Of a DNA stretch of 32,260 bases, positions 1 to 7,923 are shown piece after piece. The translations under genes were made by a program, and so were the position numbers. The stretch is from Acidobacteriota bacterium (lineage in GTDB: Bacteria > Acidobacteriota > Terriglobia > Terriglobales > Acidobacteriaceae), in contig JAJZAL010000029.1 of the NCBI GenBank assembly GCA_021799405.1, forward strand, positions 1 to 32,260, read 5' to 3'. Position 1 is the stretch's first letter, and each line of letters begins with the position of its first letter. Under the pieces are notes generated by a model. The model saw only the letters and a program-made list of their open reading frames with translations. It was not told the DNA's origin and searched no databases.

Positions 1-21
1 GTTGTGAATGCAGTCATTTGT

Positions 22-54
22 AGCCGAGGCGCCCGGCGAGATGCCCGGCTTTTT
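22..54 (+). terminator. Putative rho-independent terminator of a gene upstream of the window
   Basis: The arms AGCCGAGGC (22-30) and GCCCGGCT (43-50) pair with a single bulged A and are followed directly by TTTT. On the plus strand this looks like the 3' end of a transcript that begins before base 1. The loop is long (12 nt), so the call is moderate. Confidence 0.45.
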
Positions 55-85
55 GGATTTGCGGTATTGCGGGGGTGGCACGAGA

Positions 86-370
86 TTACGTATCTACCTC
101 GTGCCGTAGGAACGAGAATTTCATCAGTTCTACGGTAGTGATTTCGGAAAATTCTTCGCGAAGTCCTTCAAAAAGTCGAGACTGAAGATCAGTTTGACCG
201 AGATTAGACGTGATATCGAAGAACCTTTCATGCTCATCCCCGGCCGGTGATAGATCGCGATCGACTGAAAGTGTCGCGCCGAATCTGTCGTTAAGAAGCT
301 GCTTAACTTCTTCGAGGCGCTTTGCGTCTAGGGCTTTGGCGGCCTTGACCGATACTCGAAATCTGCTCAT
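86..370 (-). CDS. Small hypothetical protein, 94 aa
   Basis: I do not recognise a family. The product is a charged, soluble-looking protein with no signal peptide or membrane segment. A basic, Ala/Lys-rich N-terminus (about residues 1-25) is followed by an acidic middle and a stretch rich in Glu, Phe and Leu that could be helical. Third codon positions look less GC-biased than in the neighbouring genes, which could mean a recently acquired or weakly selected gene. No clear Shine-Dalgarno sequence precedes the ATG at 370. It is divergent from the tricorn-like gene. The reading frame makes a sensible protein with balanced composition, so I favour a real gene, but this is not certain. Confidence 0.5.
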   Translation of the reverse strand: MSRFRVSVKAAKALDAKRLEEVKQLLNDRFGATLSVDRDLSPAGDEHERFFDITSNLGQTDLQSRLFEGLREEFSEITTVELMKFSFLRHEVDT

Positions 371-536
371 GACTTATAACTCTAGCATTCAACTATGAGG
401 GCCCATTTAGTATCGCTCCGCTGCGCGGCCTGAAATCGTGAAGCAAGAGATTCTTAAGCCTGGATCATGCGGCGTTTGTGCTACAAATAAACGTTCTCAG
501 AAAATCCACCTCTATCTGTCGCCAAGGGAGATGACC

Positions 537-3500
537 TTGAAGCTCCGTCATTTTGCCGCCTGTTTCGCAGTGGCGTTTGCCGCATCGCAAGTTTTCGCCG
601 CTACTGAGCCTGTTCCGCCAAAGCCTTCGCTGGTGCAGCCTTCGCTCTCGTCCAACGGACAGGAGATTGCGTTTGCCTCGGGCGGAGATATCTGGGAGGT
701 TGCGGCCAAAGGCGGCGACGCGCATCTGCTGGTGAGCAGTCCGGCGAACGAGTCGCGGCCGCTGTGGTCGCCCGATGGCAAGAGACTGGCGTTTATCTCA
801 ACGCGCACCGGCGGCGGAGATATTTACGTCCTGACGCTGGCGACGGGCGCGCTGAAGCGGCTGACCTACGGCGACACGCTGGAGCAACTGGATGCATGGT
901 CGCCGGACGGGAAGTGGATCTACTACTCGTCGGTGGATGACGATATCGACTACAACACCGATGTTTTCCGTGTGAGCACGGACGGCGGCACGCCGATGCA
1001 GGTGAGCAAGGAACAGTACCTGGCGGAGTTTGAGAGCGCACCCTCGCCGGACGGCAAGGCGATCGTGCTGATGGCCAAAGGCATCAGCGACATGCAGTGG
1101 TGGCGCGACGGGCACAGCCATATCGATGATACGGAGCTGTGGTGGAAGTCGCTGGCGCCGGACGGGAAGTATCGCGTGCTGCTCCAGGACAATGCCAAGC
1201 ATGCGTGGCCGATGTGGTCGGCAGACGGCAAGACGATCTACTACATGAGCGACAAGACCGGCCCGGAAAATATCTGGAGTTTGGCGGCGGCGGGCGGCCA
1301 GGAGACGCAGATTACGCACTTCACCAACGGGCGTGTGCTGTGGCCGACGATCGGCGATCACGGTCAGGAGATTGTCTTTGAGCGCGACCTGACAATCTGG
1401 AAGCTCGACCTGAAGACGGGCAAAGCCGAGGAGGTGCCGATCACGCTGATCGGCAGCCCGGCAGGCGCGGACGTGCGCGAGGTGACCACGTCGAAATTTA
1501 CCGATATGGCGCTTTCGCCGGACGGCAAGAAGCTGGCGTTGATTGCGCATGGCGACGTCTTTGTGACGACGGAAAAGAACGGCGGGCGGGCGATCCAGAT
1601 TACGCACACGCCGCAGATGGAAGGCAGCCTGCACTGGTCGCCGGACAGCACGAAGCTGATCTATACGTCGATGCGGACAGGCGTAAGCAAGATTTTCGAA
1701 TACGACTTCAAGACCGACAAGGAGACGCAACTGACGCACGGAACGGGGATGGACCGTGATCCGCGATGGGACCCGAACGGCAAGGCGATTGCGTTCATCC
1801 GCGGCAAGCATGAGGTTCATCTGCTGACGCTCAAGAGCGGCAAGGATGTGGTGCTGGCGCACGACAACATGTGGTTCCCGGAACTGAAGTTTTCTCCGGC
1901 GGGGGACTGGCTGGCGTACACGTATTACGGCGTGGACGGCTTCATCAATATCAAGGTGGTGCCGGCCACAGGTGGCGAAGCCAGGCCGGTGAGCTTCCTC
2001 GCGAATGGGGAAACGGCGCAGCAGATTGCGTGGTCGCCGGATGGCAAATACATGCTGTTTGCGACAGCGCAGCGCAGCGAGAACTCCGAGATGGCGCGCG
2101 TGGACCTGGTGTTGCGTACGCCGGTGTATGCGGAAAACGAATTCTACAACCTGTTCAAGCCGCCGGCACACCCCAAGCCGAAGACGTCGAGTGAGTCTGC
2201 GTCGAAGGGGCAGAAGACAGCGAGTGCGGCGTCCGGCGGCGCCGGGGAGAGCGGAAGCGGTGTGGTGCAGGCCAAGCCGGTGAAGATTCTCTTTGAGGGC
2301 ATTCGCAACCGCCTCTCGCTGCTGCCGCTGGGGTTGAGCGCGACGCAGCCGGTGATCAGTCCGGACGGCAAGACGCTGGTATTTGCCGCGCGCGTGGCGG
2401 GCGAGGAGAACCTGTACAGCTGGTCGCTCAAGCCGAACCCCAAAGCTCCGCCGGTCGCGAAGCAACTGACGGCGACGGATGGGGACAAGTCCGACGTGCA
2501 GTTCATGCCCGACTCGAAGTCGATTGTGTACCTGCAGGGCGGTCATGTGATGACGCTTTCGCTGGCTGGGGATAAGGCCAAGCCGATTCCGGTGACGGCG
2601 GAGTACCGCGTGAACTTCAACGTGGAGAAGAACATCGTCTTCAATGAGGCCTGGAGCGACCTGAACCGCTATTACTACAACGCGGACATGAACGGGCAGA
2701 ACTGGAAGGCGATCCACGCGGAGTTTGCGCCGTTTATCGCGGGGGTGCAGACCGGCGATGAGCTGCGCAGCGACATCAACCTGATGATCGGGCAGCTGAA
2801 CTCATCGCACTCGGGTATCTACGGGCCACAGCACGAAAAGCCGACGGTGGGGCGGCTGGGCGTGCGCTTCAGCCGCACGGCCTACGACGAAGGCAAGGGG
2901 CTGGTGGTTTCGATGGTGTTGCCGCTGAGTCCGGCGAACGTGGGCGGCATCCAGGTGGGCGACCGGCTGCTTTCGGTGAACGGGCATGAGATTGGCCCGC
3001 ACACGGACCTGAACGCGCTACTGGAAAACACCATTGGCCGCAAGACGGTGCTGATGGTCCAGACCGGCGACGCGGCGCCGCGCAAGGTCGATGTGAAGCC
3101 GGTGGATCTGGGCGTGGAGAAGAACCTGATGTACCGTGCGTGGGTCGAGCGCAAGCGCGCCTATGTGAGCAAGATCAGCGACGGCAAGCTGGGCTATGTC
3201 CATATGGGAGCGATGGAGGGAAGCTCGCTCCGGAACCTGTACCTGAACCTGGATGCGCAGAATGAGTCCAAGGAAGGCGTGGTGGTGGACGTGCGCAACA
3301 ACGATGGCGGCTTTGTGAACGGTTACGCCATTGACGTGTTTGCGCGCAAGAACTACATCATGCTGACGCCGCGCGGGCTGCCTTCGGCTCCGGCGCGGCA
3401 ACTGCTGGGGCAGCGGGCGCTGGGCAAGCCGACAGTGCTGGTGACCAATCAATCGACGCTGTCGGACGGAGAGGATTTCACCGAAGGCTACGAGGCGCTG

Positions 3501-3758
3501 CACCTGGGCCAGGTGGTGGGCACGCCGACCGCCGGATGGATCATCTACACGGGCGGAACGACTCTGATTGACGGCTCCTACCTGCGGCTGCCGATGATCC
3601 GCGTCCAGACGATGAGCGGGCAGACGATGGAGATGCATCCGCGACCGGTGAACGTGGAAGTAGTGCGCAAGCCGGGCGAGACAGAGGCTGGTACCGACTC
3701 GCAACTGGAAGCGGCGGTGAAGGTGTTGCTGGCGCAGATTGCCAAGGAGAAAAAGTGA
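537..3758 (+). CDS. Secreted tricorn-like protease, peptidase family S41 (beta-propellers + PDZ + S41)
   Basis: Predicted exported serine peptidase of about 1073 aa, resembling archaeal tricorn protease, which trims peptides. The chosen start is TTG at 537: AAGGGAG (524-530) lies 6 nt upstream, whereas ATG 531 would abut it and GTG 438 gives an implausible N-terminus. The first ~20 residues form a signal peptide ending near SQVFA. PD40/WD-like repeats with recurrent SPDGK motifs fill residues ~30-540. A low-complexity Ser/Gly/Lys linker (~540-582) precedes the C1-type region, a PDZ domain (~770-850) and the S41 core. Candidate catalytic residues are His758 (SSH), Ser976 (SDGED) and Glu1032. 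Their spacing (218 and 56) is close to tricorn H746-S965-E1023 (219 and 58). The substrate is unknown. It stands alone, and no terminator is obvious after it. Confidence 0.93.
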   Translation: MKLRHFAACFAVAFAASQVFAATEPVPPKPSLVQPSLSSNGQEIAFASGGDIWEVAAKGGDAHLLVSSPANESRPLWSPDGKRLAFISTRTGGGDIYVLTLATGALKRLTYGDTLEQLDAWSPDGKWIYYSSVDDDIDYNTDVFRVSTDGGTPMQVSKEQYLAEFESAPSPDGKAIVLMAKGISDMQWWRDGHSHIDDTELWWKSLAPDGKYRVLLQDNAKHAWPMWSADGKTIYYMSDKTGPENIWSLAAAGGQETQITHFTNGRVLWPTIGDHGQEIVFERDLTIWKLDLKTGKAEEVPITLIGSPAGADVREVTTSKFTDMALSPDGKKLALIAHGDVFVTTEKNGGRAIQITHTPQMEGSLHWSPDSTKLIYTSMRTGVSKIFEYDFKTDKETQLTHGTGMDRDPRWDPNGKAIAFIRGKHEVHLLTLKSGKDVVLAHDNMWFPELKFSPAGDWLAYTYYGVDGFINIKVVPATGGEARPVSFLANGETAQQIAWSPDGKYMLFATAQRSENSEMARVDLVLRTPVYAENEFYNLFKPPAHPKPKTSSESASKGQKTASAASGGAGESGSGVVQAKPVKILFEGIRNRLSLLPLGLSATQPVISPDGKTLVFAARVAGEENLYSWSLKPNPKAPPVAKQLTATDGDKSDVQFMPDSKSIVYLQGGHVMTLSLAGDKAKPIPVTAEYRVNFNVEKNIVFNEAWSDLNRYYYNADMNGQNWKAIHAEFAPFIAGVQTGDELRSDINLMIGQLNSSHSGIYGPQHEKPTVGRLGVRFSRTAYDEGKGLVVSMVLPLSPANVGGIQVGDRLLSVNGHEIGPHTDLNALLENTIGRKTVLMVQTGDAAPRKVDVKPVDLGVEKNLMYRAWVERKRAYVSKISDGKLGYVHMGAMEGSSLRNLYLNLDAQNESKEGVVVDVRNNDGGFVNGYAIDVFARKNYIMLTPRGLPSAPARQLLGQRALGKPTVLVTNQSTLSDGEDFTEGYEALHLGQVVGTPTAGWIIYTGGTTLIDGSYLRLPMIRVQTMSGQTMEMHPRPVNVEVVRKPGETEAGTDSQLEAAVKVLLAQIAKEKK

Positions 3759-3878
3759 TCAGGGCGTTTCGAGGTTGAGTTTTGCGGGTTTCGGGAGCAT
3801 GCGCGGCTGGGAGGGTTTCCAGCAAACAGCGTGGCGCGGGTGCTGTCGGTGATTGACCCGACGGCGGCGGAGGACTAA
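3759..3878 (+). pseudogene. Possible coding remnant in frame with the tricorn stop
   Basis: Directly after the TGA at 3756-3758 the same frame stays open for 39 codons and ends at TAA 3876-3878. The second half (about 3801-3875) uses GC-ending codons typical of the neighbouring genes and reads like protein, for example GGFPANSVARVLSVIDPTAAED (positions 3813-3875). It has no start codon with a ribosome site. It could be the decayed 3' end of a lost gene, a readthrough extension, or chance. I did not recognise a family. Confidence 0.2.
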
Positions 3879-3955
3879 GGCGGTCCTCCTTCATCTGGGT
3901 ACTTCTCGATTTATGCCGTGCGGCGTTTGATAAGGGAAAACCGCGTGAGATTCGG

Positions 3956-3976
3956 CCTTCGGCATACATCCGAAGG
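3956..3976 (+). other. Hairpin in the pyrH upstream region
   Basis: CCTTCGG (3956-3962) and CCGAAGG (3970-3976) form a perfect 7-bp stem with a 7-nt loop, about 60 nt before the pyrH start. It is flanked by two copies of ACCGCGT. No T-run follows on either strand, so it is not a standard terminator. Its role is unknown. Confidence 0.35.
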
Positions 3977-4035
3977 AGAACCGCGTTGGCGGCGGGATTC
4001 CAGCGGATGCGGGCGGTATGCGATACTCCATTTAA

Positions 4036-4740
4036 ATGTACAAACGCGTCGTTCTGAAACTCTCTGGCGAAGCGCTGGCCGCGGGCCGCGGCTTCGGAGT
4101 GGACTCCGTTCGCGTGCATGAGGTGGCCAAAGAGGTTGCCGAGGTGCGCGCGCTGGGTGTGGAAGTGGCCGTTGTGGTCGGCGGAGGGAATTTTTTCCGC
4201 GGAGTGGCCGAGCAGGCGCGGGAGATGGATCGGGTTTCCGCCGATCAGATGGGCATGCTGGCGACCGTGATCAACGCGCTGGCGCTGCAGGATGCAATTG
4301 AAAAGCAGGGCGTTCCATGCCGGGTCATGTCGGCCATAGAGATGAACCAGGTCTGCGAGCCGTATATCCGGCGGCGGGCCATCCGGCACCTGGAAAAAGG
4401 CCGAGCGGTGATTTTTGCCGCCGGGACGGGGAATCCATACTTTTCGACCGATACAGCAGCTTCGCTGAGAGCCATGGAAATCAAGGCCGATGTGCTGCTG
4501 AAGGGCACCAAGGTGGAGGGCATTTACGACGCCGACCCGGTGCTGATCAAGGACGCGGTGAAGTTTGAGCAGATTACCTACATGGAGATTCTGCGGCTGG
4601 GGCTGAAAGTGATGGACCTCACAGCGGTGAGCCTGTGCAAGGATAATAATCTGCCGATGATCATCTTCAACATGAACGAGCCGGGGAATATCCGGCGGGT
4701 GATCATGGGCGAGCGGGTCGGTTCGCTGGTAACGGCCTAG
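4036..4740 (+). CDS. pyrH: UMP kinase (uridylate kinase)
   Basis: Cytoplasmic amino-acid-kinase-fold enzyme that phosphorylates UMP to UDP in pyrimidine nucleotide synthesis; the bacterial enzyme is hexameric and allosterically regulated. At 234 aa it has the normal family length. Visible signatures are the N-terminal KLSGEAL with Lys8, the glycine-rich GGGNFFRG, the [13 protein letters not shown] segment that binds phosphate groups, and the C-terminal [12 protein letters not shown] region. The start is fixed because an in-frame TAA (4033-4035) immediately precedes the ATG. No Shine-Dalgarno sequence is visible upstream. In many bacteria pyrH sits with rpsB, tsf and frr; here frr is about 26 kb away on the other strand and pyrH stands alone. 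Confidence 0.97.
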   Translation: MYKRVVLKLSGEALAAGRGFGVDSVRVHEVAKEVAEVRALGVEVAVVVGGGNFFRGVAEQAREMDRVSADQMGMLATVINALALQDAIEKQGVPCRVMSAIEMNQVCEPYIRRRAIRHLEKGRAVIFAAGTGNPYFSTDTAASLRAMEIKADVLLKGTKVEGIYDADPVLIKDAVKFEQITYMEILRLGLKVMDLTAVSLCKDNNLPMIIFNMNEPGNIRRVIMGERVGSLVTA

Positions 4741-4886
4741 ACGCCCTGAAATAAAGAATTCTGAATGCAATTTGGCCGCATCCTATGGTAAGAACCTGTA
4801 GCATGGGCCTCGTCTACCGCGTCCTGCCAAAGGCGGCGGCGCATCATCCCTTTGGTTTGTAACTTCACCGCAGGCAGTCCGCCTTT

Positions 4887-6047
4887 ATGGCATCCACCGC
4901 ATTTTTAGAAACTCCCTCCGTCGTCGCCGTAGAACAGAAGCCGGTCAAACTCAAGAAGGAACGTTTGCCTGCGCTGAGCGGGCTGCGGTGCCTCGCCGCT
5001 CTGAACATTGTTTTCTTCCACTTTTCCAACCCGAAGTGGTTTGGCCCGTTTGCGCCAATTGTGGCCAATGGTTACACGTCAGTCAGCTTCTTCCTGATGA
5101 TGTCCGGCTTCATCCTCGCCTACAACTACGAGGAGCGGGCGCGGGCCGGCAAGCTGAAGGCCAAAAACTTCTGGATTGCGCGTTTTTCGCGGCTCTACCC
5201 CGTGTACGTGCTGGCGCTGGTGGTTTCGCTGGGGATGCTGGTGGATGAGTGGCATGCCCGGACGCACGCCCAGTTTGCGCTGGGCATGATTTTGACGCCT
5301 CTGATGCTGCAGGGCTGGAGCCCGTCGCTTTCGACCTTCTGGAATACGCCGGCGTGGACGATGTGTACCGAAGCATTTTTCTACCTGATCTTCCCGGTGG
5401 TGATCCTGTGGCGGCGGCCGACGCGGTTGAGCCGGCTGCTGCTGTGGATGGGAGGACTGTGGGCCGCGGGGATGGTGCTGCCGTCGTTGTATATGTACTT
5501 CCATCCGGACGGCGTGATGCATGTGAACCGCTATACAGATGGGTTCTGGATTCGGGCGTTGAAGTTCACGCCGCCGCCACATATTCCATCGTTTATGTTC
5601 GGGATTGCGCTGGCGGACCTGGATGGGCGAATCCGGCGTGATGCGCGGCTGAGGCTGTGGCTGGGTCTGGCCGGGTGTGCAGCCATTTACGCGGTGCTGT
5701 ACTACGGCGACTATATGCCGTTCCCGATGATGCACGACGGGCTGCTGATGCCGCTCTTCGGCTTGGCGATTCTCGGGCTGGCCGGTCACAATTTTCTGGC
5801 GCGGATCTTCGGGTTTTTCCCCCTCGCCGTGGCCGGGCAGGCGAGCTATTGCCTGTACATTCTGCACTTCAACCTGTGGATTTTGATCCACCGCTGGCAT
5901 CTGTGGAATGATCTGGGGCTGGCGCGGTTCGATCCCTGGATCAGTTACGCGACGCTGGTGCTGGTGGCCGTGCTGGTGATGACCTTCTTCGAGAAGCCGG
6001 TTCAAAGGTATATTCGCACAAAATTTCTACCCAACTACGGGCGATAA
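4887..6047 (+). CDS. Membrane acyltransferase, acyltransferase family 3 (OafA/YrhL-like)
   Basis: Integral membrane protein of 386 aa in the acyltransferase-3 family, which transfers acetyl or other acyl groups to sugars of cell-surface or exported glycans. After a cytoplasmic, partly basic N-terminus (~1-30), the signature LSGLRCLAALNIVFFHF carries the conserved Arg and His of the family. It is followed by FFLMMSGFILAYNY and RFSRLYPVY, all typical of the first part of the domain. About ten hydrophobic segments follow to the C-terminus. The acceptor cannot be told from sequence. No glycan biosynthesis genes lie nearby, so it may modify a surface polysaccharide encoded elsewhere. No clear Shine-Dalgarno sequence supports the ATG, but the family signature begins about 30 residues into the protein, as expected. 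Confidence 0.9.
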   Translation: MASTAFLETPSVVAVEQKPVKLKKERLPALSGLRCLAALNIVFFHFSNPKWFGPFAPIVANGYTSVSFFLMMSGFILAYNYEERARAGKLKAKNFWIARFSRLYPVYVLALVVSLGMLVDEWHARTHAQFALGMILTPLMLQGWSPSLSTFWNTPAWTMCTEAFFYLIFPVVILWRRPTRLSRLLLWMGGLWAAGMVLPSLYMYFHPDGVMHVNRYTDGFWIRALKFTPPPHIPSFMFGIALADLDGRIRRDARLRLWLGLAGCAAIYAVLYYGDYMPFPMMHDGLLMPLFGLAILGLAGHNFLARIFGFFPLAVAGQASYCLYILHFNLWILIHRWHLWNDLGLARFDPWISYATLVLVAVLVMTFFEKPVQRYIRTKFLPNYGR

Positions 6048-6427
6048 AAAGGCCGGTTCGGGACCAGGATGGTGCACCGCGGCAAGATGCCAGGAGGAAA
6101 ACTCCTCGCCGTCGGAGCTGCCTGCCGCTAGTCCAGCCCGGTCTGGGAGTGCTTTTCCGATCTGCGAGATCTGCGGGCATCTGCCCGGCGAGGCTGGCTC
6201 TCTGAACGAGGCGACGGAAGCTTCCTGCAGCCTTGGAGAGCGTTCGAGGTCTGTGCGGGTGGCCTGAGAGTGGATCTTTCGCTCCGGGGAGCCTGGAGGG
6301 CGATTTTTGCGCCAATTGGGTACGGGCAGGACCGCTGCGGGAAACTGCCGAGAGTATCGGGGTGACTTTCTCGGGGAAAAAACAGAACCACGCCTGCGGG
6401 AAGCAATACGAACTGTAAAGGGAATAG
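6048..6427. other. Intergenic stretch without a recognisable gene
   Basis: About 380 bases between the acyltransferase stop and the terminator of the next minus-strand gene. Short open frames exist on both strands but their translations are rich in Arg, Pro and Ser and look like antisense or random frames. A small hairpin (AGGAG-GAAAA-CTCCT, around 6091-6105) is present. I see no tRNA, RNase P, tmRNA, SRP or riboswitch signature. Confidence 0.5.
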
Positions 6428-6453
6428 AAAAGGCCCGCCGAAGCGGGCCTTTT
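6428..6453 (-). terminator. Strong terminator of the propeller lipoprotein gene
   Basis: A perfect 11-bp stem, AAAAGGCCCGC (6428-6438) with GCGGGCCTTTT (6443-6453). Read on the minus strand the loop is UUCG, an exceptionally stable tetraloop, and the stem ends in a U-run. It lies 23 bases after the stop of the minus-strand gene at 6477. Confidence 0.85.
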
Positions 6454-6476
6454 GTGTGGAATGATACAGCTTGATT

Positions 6477-7757
6477 TTAGATGTTACCGGTGGGAGCCAC
6501 GGTGACATTCTGCGTCGAGTGGTTGCCGTGCGGTACAGCGGCCACACAGGTAGGCTGCGCTGAGGTCGGGTACGGCGAGTTCTGGTCCGTGGTGAGGCTT
6601 CCGCTGACGGTATTCAGCTCGGCGCTGCTGACTTCGTTTTCCAGGAAGTTGGCCGTGAAAATGAAGCGGGCGAGCGCCGGTTCCACGATCACGCAGAGGG
6701 CGCCCGGTCCAGCCTTGAGGGTGGGCGTGGCGTTATCGGTGAGGATACCGTTGGCGGTGTTGACGTTGTAGGTGGAGATGGTGCCGTCGGTATAGTTCGT
6801 GACGTAGACGAACATGCCGCGCGGGTCAACAGTAATGCCGTTGGGGAAGTTGCCGGTCTGAGCCAGGCCCTCATTGATGGGGTTGAGCTGGCCGGTGGAC
6901 TGTATGGTGTATTCGATGACCTGATTCTGCGCGCTGTCTGTAACGTAGAGGAAGCGACTGGTCGGATCAATTGCCATGGCTGTTGGAGCGGTGCCGGCAG
7001 AGAATGGGCTGTTTGGCAGTGCAGCCAAAGTGCCGTTGCTGTTGACCTTGAAGCCGGAAATGGAACCCGCACCGGTCGTGGGTGGATTCACCGGCACGCC
7101 CGCAGTGGGCGGAGTCGTCGTGGTGACGATGGAGCCTGTGTTGACCGCGTAGACGTAGGAACCGTTATCCGTGACCCCTACGCCGCCCGGGTAGTTGCCG
7201 AGAGGCCAATAGGACTGGCTGCCGTTGGCGATCGGTGTGCAACTGCTGAACGTCTGATGGGTGGGATCGAGCTTGAACGCGACCAGTGCTCCGGGACCGG
7301 GGTTGGTCTGCGAATAAGGCGCCTGGCCGCTGGGGGCCGGAGCATAGGTGTCGACGATGAAAAGCTCAGTGCCGGTCGAGTTGATGGCAATGGCTTCAGG
7401 ATCCGTGCCGGGAGTATTGCAGGTCTTCTGGGGATAGATCTTGGCGTCGGTGCCGATAGCGAACTCGACGATCGCATTATCGTCATGGTTGACGACATAG
7501 AGGAACTTGCCATTGGGTGAGGCCACTTCCGCAACGGGGTTTTCGCCGCCGGAGGGGTATGGTGAATCCGGAATGGGAGAAATAGCGCCCGATTCCTGAT
7601 CGACCCAGTAGACAGCGATCTGTCCCGTGGCGTTTTTATTGGCCGTGACGTAGAGAAAGTCGATGGTATTACTTTGGCCGCACGACGTAAGGCCGAGTCC
7701 TACGATGGCGGATGCAGCGATAGCCAGTAGAATCTGGCCCGGTTTCCTGAACTTCAT
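6477..7757 (-). CDS. Beta-propeller lipoprotein (7-bladed lactonase/YncE-like fold)
   Basis: Predicted lipoprotein of 426 aa. The N-terminus MKFRKPGQ is followed by a hydrophobic stretch and the lipobox LTSC, with Cys26 as the lipidated residue. The rest is built of repeats of the form FLYVVNHDDN, FIVDTYAP, FLYVTDSAQN, FVYVTNYTDG and RFIFTANF, spaced as in seven-bladed propellers of the lactonase/YncE-like group. Many acidobacterial genomes carry families of such proteins. No enzymatic residues can be assigned and the role is unknown; a surface binding or scaffold function is as likely as catalysis. AAGGAAG upstream of ATG 7757 is the ribosome site. The next gene upstream (7924-9255) is a paralogue sharing the leader sequence. 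Confidence 0.85.
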   Translation of the reverse strand: MKFRKPGQILLAIAASAIVGLGLTSCGQSNTIDFLYVTANKNATGQIAVYWVDQESGAISPIPDSPYPSGGENPVAEVASPNGKFLYVVNHDDNAIVEFAIGTDAKIYPQKTCNTPGTDPEAIAINSTGTELFIVDTYAPAPSGQAPYSQTNPGPGALVAFKLDPTHQTFSSCTPIANGSQSYWPLGNYPGGVGVTDNGSYVYAVNTGSIVTTTTPPTAGVPVNPPTTGAGSISGFKVNSNGTLAALPNSPFSAGTAPTAMAIDPTSRFLYVTDSAQNQVIEYTIQSTGQLNPINEGLAQTGNFPNGITVDPRGMFVYVTNYTDGTISTYNVNTANGILTDNATPTLKAGPGALCVIVEPALARFIFTANFLENEVSSAELNTVSGSLTTDQNSPYPTSAQPTCVAAVPHGNHSTQNVTVAPTGNI

Positions 7758-7815
7758 GCGCTTCCTTCATCCTCGTCATTGCCGGGAACGGACGAGGTTC
7801 GATGATAAATGGGTA

Positions 7816-7833
7816 TCCCGGATTGCATTGTAA
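7816..7833 (-). promoter_or_regulatory. Conserved upstream box of propeller gene (6477-7757)
   Basis: On the minus strand TTACAATGCAATCCGGGA lies about 60-75 nt before the start codon. Its TACAAT resembles a -10 hexamer. Nearly the same sequence, lacking one C, precedes the paralogous gene at 9313-9329. No good -35 is visible in either copy. It may be a shared promoter or a regulator site. Confidence 0.45.
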
Positions 7834-7889
7834 TCGTTCAAACGCCCTTTAAGCTAGACGGCAGATGACGGGGATTTCGCTGACGGGAC

Positions 7890-7915
7890 ATGACGGCCTC
7901 CGAGGAGGCCGTCAT
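7890..7915 (-). terminator. Hairpin after the second propeller lipoprotein gene
   Basis: Perfect 11-bp stem ATGACGGCCTC (7890-7900) and GAGGCCGTCAT (7905-7915) with a 4-nt loop, 9 bases past the stop at 7924. No U-run follows on the minus strand, so it may terminate weakly or protect the 3' end. Confidence 0.55.
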
Positions 7916-7923
7916 GGTTTCCA

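Noticed and set aside
798..2717. Long minus-strand open frame of 639 codons opposite the tricorn-like gene
   Set aside because: Its translation is rich in Arg, His, Leu and Val, typical of the antisense of a GC-rich gene, and the plus-strand frame has clear domains.
6048..6427. Considered RNase P RNA, tmRNA, SRP RNA or a cobalamin riboswitch in the gap
   Set aside because: None of the invariant core sequences of these RNAs could be found on either strand.
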